Part shown: positions 53,050 to 61,178 of the stretch, piece by piece
Position numbering within the stretch: position 1 is the stretch's first letter
Layout: each line of letters begins with the position of its first letter
Assembly (NCBI GenBank): GCA_964501905.1
Contig: CAZCTW010000007.1
Location: 36,998-100,997 of the forward strand
DNA length: 64,000 bases
Source of the DNA: B69-G16 sp964501905
GTDB lineage: Archaea; Thermoproteota; Thermoprotei; Thermofilales; B69-G16
Reading direction: 5' to 3'
Notes under the pieces: generated by a model
What the model was told of the DNA's origin: nothing
Databases searched by the model: none
The model's input: only the letters and a program-made list of their open reading frames with translations
Translations under genes and position numbers: made by a program

Positions 53050-54712
53050 TTTTTTCAACAGGCTTGTACATCAATAGTTGAGATAGCTTGCTAACCACAA
53101 ATTTTATGCCGTAGGAGAAGAGAAGAGTTAGGAGTAGGCTAACCGGAGACTCCAGCGGGAATATGAGCGTACCCTTCCCCCCTCCTACGGCGTAGACCAT
53201 GCCTATGAAGTGCACCAAGGGCGCTACGACTAAGTAGAGGACTACAAACTTCAAGATGAATATAAAGGCTCCGCCGCTACTCATCGTTATCCTTCTAACG
53301 TCCTCCGAGAACCTTTGGAAGACCTCTTGTATGGCCACTATGAAAGCGGCAAAGAGGAATATGGTCAGCAAATAATTAGTTAGAGGCGTTTTGTAAAGAC
53401 CGAGGATTCCGGTTACTGCATACACTAGAGAAACCGTCATCCCCAATTCTAATATACCAATCTTAAACTCCCTATCTTCGGACGCTAGCCTTATAAACCT
53501 GTCCGCCTCCCTGCTCAAAGTCTCCAGCTTATTCAAGATTAACCTGCCAGCTTTCTCCTTTATCCACCCGGTTATTTCCTCAATCCTGTTAACCACAACC
53601 GAGACAAGGCTAAGGTTAAAGGCGTAGGCGAACATGGCGGCGTAGGCTATTTCGGGGGGTATACCTCCAGTTTTTATAAGCGCGGCGAGGACTATAAGCC
53701 CGAACTCCCCGGTATTGGCTAAGCTTAAGCCTAGCTTTAGGGAGGAATCTATCTTCAAGCCGCCCATTAAGGAGGAGAAGAACACTACTAAAAACCTGAG
53801 GACGAACGCCGCCAAGGCTAGGACTATGCCAAGCCCCATAGCCCAGAGCATAGTCTCGAGGCTTACGTGAAACTCTACGCCCGATTTTTTTATCATAAAG
53901 GGTAGAGACGCCACGAAACCCATTAGAGCTAGAATGAAGTAGCTCTCTATAGCCTTAAAGGTCTCCTTGCTGAAACCCCTTAGAGAAAGCATTACTGAGC
54001 CTATGAAAACCGGTATGGCTTCCGGTATTTTTAAGACTTCGGCTAAAGCCATGAGAATAGCCATGTAGAGTATGGTAAGTAGGACCTTAGTGTCGTTCCT
54101 AGTCAGCGCGTCTAATAGGTCATCGAATGGCTTACTGAGTATATAGAGTATGGGAATTAAGGCAAAGCTAACGCTTATCAAAAACTCTATCTGCTCAGTC
54201 GGTATCTGGAGGCTCGCCGACGTGAAAAACCCCACGGATAATAGGAAAACCGCTAGCGCGTCCTCCAACACGGATAGAGTTATCCCGTACTGAGCCAGCT
54301 TCCCACCTCCTATTCTAGCAAGCTCGACTACGAAAGATTCGTTACTCGCGATCATTATCGCTACGAGTGTTACAGCTATAGTCAAGGGAAGCAGGAAGGT
54401 CAGGGTGTAGAAAAGGCTAAGGATTAGCACGGCTTCAATTGCGAACATTACTAGAATTCTTTCCTTTTCAATTCTAAGGAAATGAGGATCTAGCTCTAGC
54501 CCAGCGATGAATACTATAAGAGCGGCGGCGAACCCGGATATGCCCAGAATAAAGGGGTGGACCTCAAAGCCCAGTGCGACTCCTAGGAGAGAAGCGAACA
54601 TTAAAGCTGGTAGTATAACTACAGCTCTAGACTTAGCGTATAGAATAGCAAGTGCAACGGCTACCAATAGGTGGACTAGAGAGCTTATGTCCTTGAGCAG
54701 CTCTACCTCCAT
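52997..54712 (-). CDS. Kef-type (CPA2) sodium/proton antiporter, intact
   Basis: A 571-residue transporter with 12 or more helices. The CPA2 elements are AGLELDPHFLRIEKERILVM, ASNESFVVELARIGGGKLAQ, LSVLEDALAVFLLSVGFFTS and a second transport segment LANTGEFGLIVLAALIKTGG. The C-terminal ~150 residues carry four more hydrophobic helices (FKIGILELGMTVSLVYAVTG and on) instead of the usual cytosolic TrkA domains. The broken gene at 48791-50303 is of the same family. ATG start. Confidence 0.88.
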   Translation of the reverse strand: MEVELLKDISSLVHLLVAVALAILYAKSRAVVILPALMFASLLGVALGFEVHPFILGISGFAAALIVFIAGLELDPHFLRIEKERILVMFAIEAVLILSLFYTLTFLLPLTIAVTLVAIMIASNESFVVELARIGGGKLAQYGITLSVLEDALAVFLLSVGFFTSASLQIPTEQIEFLISVSFALIPILYILSKPFDDLLDALTRNDTKVLLTILYMAILMALAEVLKIPEAIPVFIGSVMLSLRGFSKETFKAIESYFILALMGFVASLPFMIKKSGVEFHVSLETMLWAMGLGIVLALAAFVLRFLVVFFSSLMGGLKIDSSLKLGLSLANTGEFGLIVLAALIKTGGIPPEIAYAAMFAYAFNLSLVSVVVNRIEEITGWIKEKAGRLILNKLETLSREADRFIRLASEDREFKIGILELGMTVSLVYAVTGILGLYKTPLTNYLLTIFLFAAFIVAIQEVFQRFSEDVRRITMSSGGAFIFILKFVVLYLVVAPLVHFIGMVYAVGGGKGTLIFPLESPVSLLLTLLFSYGIKFVVSKLSQLLMYKPVEKTTSEEANSLEKAKPLQS

Positions 54713-54929
54713 CGTAAAATAAACTACGAAAAGGGCATTAAATATTTCTAGCTCTCCGCGGGAAATCTAGGCGGAGAGACATTCTCCAAGCTTAGGATAG
54801 AGGATTTCTTCAGGCTACAATAAAGGCCTTTCTCCTACAGTTTTGATGTTAGAAAACCCGGCATGGGCGTACTCTAGCTTCAAATTTTCCTAAGAAATCA
54901 TTATATTAACAATCTCATCTAAAACTTGA

Positions 54930-55790
54930 ATGTTAATTGCAATAACTTCTGACCTACACTACAGCAAGCTCGGCTGTATGAGGAATCTAGAGCTGTTCGG
55001 GAGATTCCTGAATAGGCTAGGGAAGATAAAGCCTGATGTGATTGTAGTGTGTGGAGATTTTACCGGCTGCGGATATATAGAGGATTTTACGCGTTTAGTG
55101 CGTATTATAAGGCGTGCAAGCCCTCACACAGTACAAGTCTACGTATTCGGCAATCACGACCTATGGCTCAGCAAAAACGAGATGAGAAAAGGCCTAGACA
55201 GCCTAGAGAAAATGGAGAAGTACTCTAGAAAAGCCGAGGAAGCAGGCGTTTACATTCTGGACCTCCACGGCCCTCTTAAACTGGAGGATGTCTGGCTGGT
55301 TGGCGCTGTAGGCTGGTACGACTATAGTTATGCCAGCCACTTAAATTTCCCCTATGAGAGTTTTGTTAAGGGAACTCCATACCCGGACTGTGAAATACCC
55401 CATGGAAACATCTTCATCCCTACAATTCACTGCCCCGAGTGGTGGGTCGATAAAGTTAGAGTTAGAATACCGTTTTCCGACGAAGAGTTTCTAGAAATAA
55501 ACGTTAAGAAATTGGAAAAGCAGCTGTCCAAAGCCGGAAGGAAAACTATGCTTTTTCTACATCACGTGCCTAAACGCGCCCTCCTCCCCTATACTGGTAA
55601 ACCATTTACGGATTTCTTCCGCGCCTATGACAGCTCCGAAAAGCTGGGAGCTGTTGCCGAAAGGTTTGAAGTAGAGAAAGTATTTTTCGGGCATAAAGTG
55701 TTGGCTAAAAGCGCCGAGATAAATGGGGTTAAGTACTTAAACGCGCATATACGCGAGGATAAAGTTATGATAATTCAATCTATAAACTAA
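54930..55790 (+). CDS. Calcineurin-like metallophosphoesterase
   Basis: A 286-residue two-metal phosphoesterase. Ligands are visible at ITSDLHYSKLG, VVCGDFTG, YVFGNHDLW, LHHVPKRA and FFGHKVL. The segment between GNHD and LHH is long (PHGNIFIPTIHCPEWWVDKV) and may form the substrate lid. Fold resembles Mre11-related or cyclic phosphodiesterase-like enzymes; substrate unknown. It is the first gene after the divergent antiporter promoter. ATG start. Confidence 0.8.
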   Translation: MLIAITSDLHYSKLGCMRNLELFGRFLNRLGKIKPDVIVVCGDFTGCGYIEDFTRLVRIIRRASPHTVQVYVFGNHDLWLSKNEMRKGLDSLEKMEKYSRKAEEAGVYILDLHGPLKLEDVWLVGAVGWYDYSYASHLNFPYESFVKGTPYPDCEIPHGNIFIPTIHCPEWWVDKVRVRIPFSDEEFLEINVKKLEKQLSKAGRKTMLFLHHVPKRALLPYTGKPFTDFFRAYDSSEKLGAVAERFEVEKVFFGHKVLAKSAEINGVKYLNAHIREDKVMIIQSIN

Positions 55791-55914
55791 ATTAAACTCT
55801 CAAATTCTTCTAGTGATATTTAGGTAACTTTCTTACTGGAGTAGCTCATGTTTTTACACTCAAAAGTTGCGGGGCATTAAGGAGGATAGTGTATATCCCT
55901 TTGTGGTCTCGACG

Positions 55915-55921
55915 TTATAAT
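55915..55921 (+). promoter_or_regulatory. TATA box for the ABC/rSAM operon
   Basis: TTATAAT stands about 25 bases before ATG 55942. That is the normal distance from TATA box to start site in archaea, so the transcript should begin at or next to that ATG. Confidence 0.5.
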
Positions 55922-55941
55922 CCCATAGTTTTCACGGCCAT

Positions 55942-56007
55942 ATGAAACGAAACAGTAAAGTATTCGAGTTTGCTGAAGATATTCGAGATTGCTGGGGGTT
56001 GGGATGA
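55942..56007 (+). CDS. 21-residue leader ORF coupled to the ABC ATPase (candidate peptide precursor)
   Basis: ATG 55942 opens 21 codons (MKRNSKVFEF to DIRDCWGLG) ending in TGA that overlaps the ABC ATPase ATG by 4 bases (ATGA). A TATA box is placed so that transcription would start on this ATG, so the ORF would be the first cistron of a leaderless mRNA. The tail holds one Cys and one Trp, common targets of radical SAM and SPASM enzymes. A 15-base direct repeat (55961-55994) overlaps it, so an operator is an alternative reading. No family match can be given. Confidence 0.35.
   Translation: MKRNSKVFEFAEDIRDCWGLG
55961..55994 (+). repeat. Two 15-base direct repeats before the ABC ATPase
   Basis: TATTCGAGTTTGCTG (55961-55975) and TATTCGAGATTGCTG (55980-55994) differ at one base and have a 19-base period. 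They lie inside the 21-codon ORF and just before the ABC ATPase start. They may be a regulator's binding site or a peptide-level repeat. Confidence 0.55.
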
Positions 56008-56744
56008 AAGGGGAGAAAGCTGTTGTAGTGGAGAACTTGGTTAAAGAGTTCGGAAAGGTAAGAGCGCTCGACGGGGTATCCTTTACTGTAGAAGAGGGAG
56101 AAGTTTTTGGCCTTATTGGCCCTAACGGAGCTGGGAAAACAACTACCCTCCGCATATTAGCTACGCTACTAGTGCCTACGAGGGGGGTTGTCAAAATTTT
56201 CGGCTATGATGTGGTTAGGGAAGCAGGGAAGGTTAGGAAGATAATAAGCTATTTGCCGGAGGAGGCCGGGGCTTACAGGAACTTGTCAGGCTATGAGTAT
56301 CTAAACATAGTGGCTAGGCTTTACTTTGAGTCTAAGAGGGATGTTGAAGAGGCAGTAGAGGAAGCTGTTAAAATATCTGGGCTAGGGGATAGGGTACACG
56401 ACAAGGTAAAGCACTACAGCAAGGGAATGAAGCGTAGGCTTCAGATAGCTAGAGTTTTCATGGTTAAACCTAAGCTAGCTATTTTGGATGAGCCTACGGC
56501 TGGCTTAGATGTATCCCACGCCCTCTACGTTAGGAAGCTCGTTAGGGATTATGCAAGAGAGCACGGGATGACGGTTATCTTATCAAGCCATAACATGCTC
56601 GAAGTAGAGCACGTATGCTATAGGATAGCTTTAATATATAAAGGGGTTATATTCGAGTCTGGAGAACCCGAGCAGCTTATGGAGAAGTATGGAGCCGAAA
56701 ACTTAGAGGAGGTTTTCGTCAGGGTGGTTGGCTATGTCTTTTAA
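56004..56744 (+). CDS. ABC transporter ATP-binding protein
   Basis: A 246-residue ABC ATPase; ATG 56004 is chosen over the in-frame TTG at 55989 because of the ATGA overlap with the leader ORF and a G-rich tract before it. Walker A is GPNGAGKTT, the Q-loop is SYLPEE, the signature is YSKGMKRRLQIAR and Walker B is LAILDEPTAGLD. It resembles the DrrA/CcmA-type exporter ATPases that pair with ABC-2 permeases, and the next gene is such a permease, overlapping by about 10 bases. Confidence 0.93.
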   Translation: MKGEKAVVVENLVKEFGKVRALDGVSFTVEEGEVFGLIGPNGAGKTTTLRILATLLVPTRGVVKIFGYDVVREAGKVRKIISYLPEEAGAYRNLSGYEYLNIVARLYFESKRDVEEAVEEAVKISGLGDRVHDKVKHYSKGMKRRLQIARVFMVKPKLAILDEPTAGLDVSHALYVRKLVRDYAREHGMTVILSSHNMLEVEHVCYRIALIYKGVIFESGEPEQLMEKYGAENLEEVFVRVVGYVF

Positions 56745-58029
56745 GCTTAAGCCTCTCGTTGAAAAGGAAATTAAAGACTTGCTGAGAGATCCTAGGATAT
56801 ACATAGGCATAATATCTATGGTCGTAATACTGCCCCTCATGGGCTTAATATTTCAAACGGCTTTCCAAGCCTCCAGGGGCGCAGTAGCGAACGCCACCGT
56901 AATAGTGGTAGACTTAGACCAGACCCAGCTTAGTAAAAGCTTCATAAACTTCCTAAGGGAGAAAGGGTTAAACGTAGAAGAGGTGGAGTGTTTTAAAGCG
57001 GCTGAGAAAATGAAAGCTTCCGTTATAGTGGTCGTGCCGAGTGGCTTCTCCTCCAGAATTGAAGACTATCAGAAGGCGAATCTAACTGTCTACTATATGT
57101 TGAAATCCGTCGGGACGGCGTCTACAATAGCCTACTCGGTGATAGAGGAAAATATAGACGATTTCTCTAGGTATCTCAGCGAGGAACTCTTGAAAAGGAT
57201 AGCTCCTGGGGTAGAGCCTCAAGTCTTAAAGGATCCGGTGAACGTAGATCCTGTGACCGTGGTGAAAGGCATCGAAGTTAAAGCCCATCCAGGCGTGATA
57301 TTCTCGTCTATGATGATGACGTCTATGATCGTGGTCTGGGCTCCTTTATTCCTCACGATCTTCGTAGCTCAAATAGCCACTACGGCCACGGCAGTGGAGA
57401 ATGAGGAGAAAACCCTGGAGACCCTCCTCACATTGCCAGTCTCTAGGTTTGAAATACTCCTAGCTAAACTGATAGGTTCCTCTATAATAGCCCTGCTCGG
57501 CGGCACTTTTTACATGATAGGCTTCTACCTTTACATGCAGTCCTTTACCTTTGCTCTCGAGCAAGGGCAGACAACTTTTCTGCCTATATCCCCTACACTA
57601 GAGTCCTACGTTGTTACAGGGGTGCTCTCGATATTTTCAATGGTGTTCGTTACTTCTCTTGGAGTTTTAATAGGAGCTTTAAGTAGCGACGTTAGGATAG
57701 CTAACAGTTTTATAGGCTACTTGATAATGCCAGTAATGTTGCCGGCCATGCTCCTCATGTTCACCGACGTAGAGCTACTCCCCCTCCCGGCGCAGATCCT
57801 CATCTACGCCCTGCCCACCTCTTATCCCTTAATAGCGGCTAAATCTATGCTACTTGGAGAAGTGCCGCCCGTAGCTGTTTACGGGATAGTATACTCTCTA
57901 GCCGTGACCTTGCTAGTGATATATGTAGCCGGCAAGCTTTTAGCCCCTGAGAAGCTCTTGACGCTGCAGTACAGGTTTATGAAGAAGAGGGCTAGGAAGA
58001 GTGGCTTTTTCAGGAGGTGGCTGAGATGA
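56734..58029 (+). CDS. ABC-2 type transporter permease
   Basis: A 432-residue membrane protein with the ABC-2 plan: one N-terminal helix, a large extracellular domain of about 180 residues (NATVIVVDLDQTQLSKSFIN), then five or six helices with EEKTLETLLTLPVSRFEILL. That is typical of NatB/ABC-2 exporters. ATG 56734 is used; a TTG precedes it by two codons. It forms the channel for the upstream ATPase. Its stop overlaps the NifX-like start in ATGA, showing tight coupling. Confidence 0.9.
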   Translation: MSFKLKPLVEKEIKDLLRDPRIYIGIISMVVILPLMGLIFQTAFQASRGAVANATVIVVDLDQTQLSKSFINFLREKGLNVEEVECFKAAEKMKASVIVVVPSGFSSRIEDYQKANLTVYYMLKSVGTASTIAYSVIEENIDDFSRYLSEELLKRIAPGVEPQVLKDPVNVDPVTVVKGIEVKAHPGVIFSSMMMTSMIVVWAPLFLTIFVAQIATTATAVENEEKTLETLLTLPVSRFEILLAKLIGSSIIALLGGTFYMIGFYLYMQSFTFALEQGQTTFLPISPTLESYVVTGVLSIFSMVFVTSLGVLIGALSSDVRIANSFIGYLIMPVMLPAMLLMFTDVELLPLPAQILIYALPTSYPLIAAKSMLLGEVPPVAVYGIVYSLAVTLLVIYVAGKLLAPEKLLTLQYRFMKKRARKSGFFRRWLR

Positions 58030-58343
58030 AGGTGGCTATTCCCTCACGGGATGAAAAAGGCTTAGAGAGCGAGGTAGAGGAACATTTTGGTAGAGCACGC
58101 TACTACACTATCGTGAGCATCGAGGGAGGAGAAATTAGAGAAGTCGAGGTGGTGGAGAATCCGTTTCCGAGCCATGGGCCGGGCGATATACCACGCTTTT
58201 TAAAGGAACGCGGCGTGAACGCGGTGTTGGTTGGGAGGGTGGGGGTTAGAGCTAGGAGATTTTTCAATGAAATGGGGATAGCGGTTTTAGATGGTTTCTC
58301 GGGTAAGGTCGGGGATGCTGTAAAAGCATACATTAAAAAGTAA
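58026..58343 (+). CDS. NifX/NafY-like dinitrogenase iron-molybdenum cofactor family protein
   Basis: A 105-residue RNase H-like small protein of the NifX/NifB-C-terminal family. Start ATG 58026 has GGAGGTG just ahead. Marks are MKVAIPSRDEKGLESEVEEH, FGRARYYTIVSIEGGEI, ENPFPSHGPGDIPRFL, GVNAVLVGRVGVRARRFF. Relatives bind iron-molybdenum or iron-sulfur clusters. No nitrogenase genes are near, so the protein likely carries or shields a cluster for the neighbouring radical SAM enzyme; that is inference. Confidence 0.85.
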   Translation: MKVAIPSRDEKGLESEVEEHFGRARYYTIVSIEGGEIREVEVVENPFPSHGPGDIPRFLKERGVNAVLVGRVGVRARRFFNEMGIAVLDGFSGKVGDAVKAYIKK

Positions 58344-58344
58344 A

Positions 58345-59418
58345 ATGTTGTTCTATATTTTTACCACGGGTAAATGCAACCTTAAGTGCAGGTACTGCGG
58401 CGGGAGTTTTCCTCAAAGCTTGGTTCCTTGGGAGGTTAAGTATCGGTTAGAGGATTTAGCGGAGTTCCTAGAGGGGGACGAAGATTTGACTATAGCTTTT
58501 TACGGGGGAGAACCCCTGCTCAACGTCGATTTCATAAAAAAGGTTATGGATAGAGTCGAAGCTAAACGCTGGGTTATCCAGACCAACGGGTTACTAGTTA
58601 AAAAACTCGACGACGAGTACTGGAGGAGGTTCGATACCGTGTTGCTCTCCATCGATGGAGTAAAGGAGGTGACTGACTACTATAGGGGGTCTGGAGTATA
58701 CGATAAAGTTTTGGAGTCAGCTAAGTACTTGAGGAGTATAAAAGTTAAGGCAGATCTGGTGGCTAGGATGACAGTCAGCGAGGAGAGCAACATATATAGG
58801 GACGTAAACCATCTCCTTTCTTTAAAGCTATTCGACCACGTACACTGGCAGTTAGACGTGATTTGGAGCGATAGATGGAGAAATTTCGATAAGTGGCTTG
58901 AAGATAGCTACCTCCCAGGCTTGGAGAAGCTAGTTGATTTATGGGCTAAACAACTGGAGAAGGGAGTGGTGCTGGGGATAGCTCCCTTCCTAGGAATCGT
59001 TAGGGGCATGTTATTCGGGGGTCTCTCGGCTCCGCCCTGCGGCTCAGGGACGAAAGCCTTTGCCATAAACACGAATGGAACTATTCTAGCCTGTCCAATA
59101 GCAGTAGATGTAAAGTGGTCTAGAGTGGGAGATATTTGGAGCACTAGTCCGGGAGAATTAGAGAATCTGTTTAAGATAGAAGGGCCGTGCTCTAGCTGTG
59201 AATTTTTCCGGTACTGCGGCGGCAGGTGCCTCTACACTTACTATGAGCGTTTGTGGGGGGATGAGGGCTTTAAAAAGGTATGCCGAGCTACCAGGTATCT
59301 AATCCGGCTATTGTTGAAGTTAGGGAATAGGATAGCCGAATTGATAGAGGAGGAAAAGCTAAGTATAGACGAGCTAAACTATCCCGACTTCCTAAATACT
59401 ATAGAAGTTATACCATAA
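58345..59418 (+). CDS. Radical SAM/SPASM peptide-modifying enzyme (AF1577-like)
   Basis: A 357-residue radical SAM enzyme that begins with the cluster motif GKCNLKCRYCG (Cys11, Cys15, Cys18), then FYGGEPLLN and SIDGVKEV of the barrel. The C-terminal SPASM region has PPCGSGTKAFAINTNGTILA, CPIAVD, GPCSSCEFFRYCGGRC and KVCRATR, enough for auxiliary clusters. It resembles the archaeal AF1577 (TIGR04084-like) group thought to modify a peptide. It follows NifX by 1 base, so these form one operon. Confidence 0.85.
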   Translation: MLFYIFTTGKCNLKCRYCGGSFPQSLVPWEVKYRLEDLAEFLEGDEDLTIAFYGGEPLLNVDFIKKVMDRVEAKRWVIQTNGLLVKKLDDEYWRRFDTVLLSIDGVKEVTDYYRGSGVYDKVLESAKYLRSIKVKADLVARMTVSEESNIYRDVNHLLSLKLFDHVHWQLDVIWSDRWRNFDKWLEDSYLPGLEKLVDLWAKQLEKGVVLGIAPFLGIVRGMLFGGLSAPPCGSGTKAFAINTNGTILACPIAVDVKWSRVGDIWSTSPGELENLFKIEGPCSSCEFFRYCGGRCLYTYYERLWGDEGFKKVCRATRYLIRLLLKLGNRIAELIEEEKLSIDELNYPDFLNTIEVIP

Positions 59419-59464
59419 TCTGAGTTAATTACTTAAATTCGAGAAAGAATTAGAATTTCCGGAA

Positions 59465-59782
59465 CTATCTCTCGGTTTTGAGCCCTGCTATATAATCGTA
59501 TGGTCCCTGTATAGCGGTTATAAGCAGGTGGTCTGCCTCCTCTCCTAGGACTAGCTTCGCTATCTTCATCACGTTATCTAGTGTAGGATCTCTTCTCGCC
59601 TTAGTTACTAGAGGCTTATATTCGGGGTGTTCGTAAACTAGCATTCGAGCGGCTTCCTCGAATAGCCTCCTACCATCACTGTTAAGCTTGTCCATGCTGA
59701 AATACTTGAAATATCCGGTTATCAGTTTCCTTAGAAGGTTTTTAACTTCCCTACCGAACATGTACGGGTTTTCCAACTTCAA
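59465..59782 (-). CDS. Small helical hypothetical protein
   Basis: A 105-residue helical protein: MKLENPYMFGREVKNLLRKL, then FEEAARMLVYEHPEYKPLV and DPTLDNVMKIAKLVLGEEAD. It starts at TTG 59782, with weak ribosome-binding context. No family recognised. It is convergent with the radical SAM gene and separate from it. Confidence 0.6.
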   Translation of the reverse strand: MKLENPYMFGREVKNLLRKLITGYFKYFSMDKLNSDGRRLFEEAARMLVYEHPEYKPLVTKARRDPTLDNVMKIAKLVLGEEADHLLITAIQGPYDYIAGLKTER

Positions 59783-59844
59783 CCCCGCATCTATATTTGG
59801 GGTTCTACCTTATAGTTAGTTAATGACATATTTATGTTAAGCGC

Positions 59845-60366
59845 TTAGCCGAAACTGAAAATCGGAGTAATGAACCCCTTCTCGGCTTTGAACAAGCATA
59901 GTTTCCGTAAAATTAACTTTTCCTCAACACCTCTGCATTTCTTAACAATTTTAAGGGCTTTCTCTTGAAGTTCTAGACTCGGCTTACACCTTGTATAGGC
60001 TATAGACACGTGAGGCCTAAACTCCTCATACCTATCCTTGACATAGACGCCGAATACGTATCCTAACACCTTTCTCACCTTGTGGAGCTTAGCCACGCAT
60101 CCGGGCGTGGGTATAACAGCTATATACCTCGGCTTCGCCCTGGAAGGGTAGGCTTCTAAAGACTTGAAACACACTTCTATTACGCCGATTTTAACGGGTC
60201 CTCTTTCTGCTTTATCGACAAGCATCTTCTTCTCGCGGTTCCTTAAGTGGCCTAAGTATAGGAGAGTCAAGTGTCTCTGGTTTAGCGGTATGGGCTTGTA
60301 AGGCTCTTCTATAAACTCGTCGAATCTTCTTAGGGGCGCGGGGTAGCCTATGAAGTAAGTCGGCAT
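59845..60366 (-). CDS. thpR: RNA 2',3'-cyclic phosphodiesterase (ThpR), 2H family
   Basis: A 173-residue 2H phosphoesterase. The two HxT/S motifs are His32 in RHLTLLYLG and His119 in RPHVSIAYT. ThpR hydrolyses 2',3'-cyclic phosphate ends, and was first described as a tRNA 2'-5' ligase. Its ATG overlaps the stop codon of the upstream gene by one base (TAATG-type), so the two are translationally coupled. Length is typical. Confidence 0.9.
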   Translation of the reverse strand: MPTYFIGYPAPLRRFDEFIEEPYKPIPLNQRHLTLLYLGHLRNREKKMLVDKAERGPVKIGVIEVCFKSLEAYPSRAKPRYIAVIPTPGCVAKLHKVRKVLGYVFGVYVKDRYEEFRPHVSIAYTRCKPSLELQEKALKIVKKCRGVEEKLILRKLCLFKAEKGFITPIFSFG

Positions 60367-61052
60367 TAGGGCTTCACTGTAAGTGGAATTACTTTCTCTC
60401 TGATATAATCTAGAGCTGTATCCTCGTCTATCTTAGAGAAGAAGACTATAACACAGTTTCTAGTAATTCCGACTACTAAGCCTTCCTCGGCTTCGAACAC
60501 CACGTACCAAACTTTGCCTAGTTTTAAGTATTCGTTGTAGAGAGAAGTATCCGCCAGTTGTTCCCCATACAGGGATAGTTTATCTACGCCTGGAAGCTTA
60601 ACGTTATCGAAGAACACTACTTTGGTTGAACCCGGCTTTTCCTCGTGGAGGGTTTTTAGAGTTTCGGCCGGTATTTGGGCTTCCAGTATGGCGGATTTTT
60701 TAGCTGAGAGAATAGAGGAGAAGAGAAGAGCAATCCTATTGGCTCTAGGCTTCTTAGCGGCTATTATGAGCAGCAACCTATCCTCGTATGGGTAGAACTC
60801 GAACCTGGTAGGCACGGAGATAGGAGCTCTAAACTCCTCCCCTCTGTACCTTAGAGAGATCACGAAGCTCTCCTCTACGACGCCGACTAGCCTTCCCTCA
60901 CTCATTTCTAAGTCTCTCACTTCAACTCCTACTTCTACTTCTCTACCGTCAATTTCCTCGACCTCTAACAGTTTATAGTTTTTAAGCTTAGAGGCTATAG
61001 TGGCTAAATCGAATTCCTCGACGACTTCGAATATTTTAAAAGTTAAAACCAT
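60366..61052 (-). CDS. Hypothetical protein coupled to ThpR
   Basis: Start ATG 61052 is preferred: GGTG stands 6 bases ahead, and the longer frame adds 27 unlikely residues. The 228-residue product is beta-rich at first (FKIFEVVEEFDLATIASKLK, EVGVEVRDLEMSEGRLVGVV), then mixed, with FYPYEDRLLLIIAAKK and VVFDNVKLPGVDKL. No family recognised. The gene ends on the ThpR start and is divergent from the SMC-like gene, sharing its 126-base promoter region. Confidence 0.7.
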   Translation of the reverse strand: MVLTFKIFEVVEEFDLATIASKLKNYKLLEVEEIDGREVEVGVEVRDLEMSEGRLVGVVEESFVISLRYRGEEFRAPISVPTRFEFYPYEDRLLLIIAAKKPRANRIALLFSSILSAKKSAILEAQIPAETLKTLHEEKPGSTKVVFFDNVKLPGVDKLSLYGEQLADTSLYNEYLKLGKVWYVVFEAEEGLVVGITRNCVIVFFSKIDEDTALDYIREKVIPLTVKP

Positions 61053-61178
61053 TCTGTACACCGTTAAATTCTTCGACGATAAAATATTAAAAGAGTACGC
61101 CAGTTGGGAATTTTGCCGGCGTTTATTAAACAATCAACTATAATAGGCGTGTATTTGTTTAATCCTTAAGGGGTATCA

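Noticed and set aside
58017..58343. NifX-like gene as evidence of nitrogen fixation
   Set aside because: No nitrogenase structural or accessory genes are in the window; the family has other cluster-related members.
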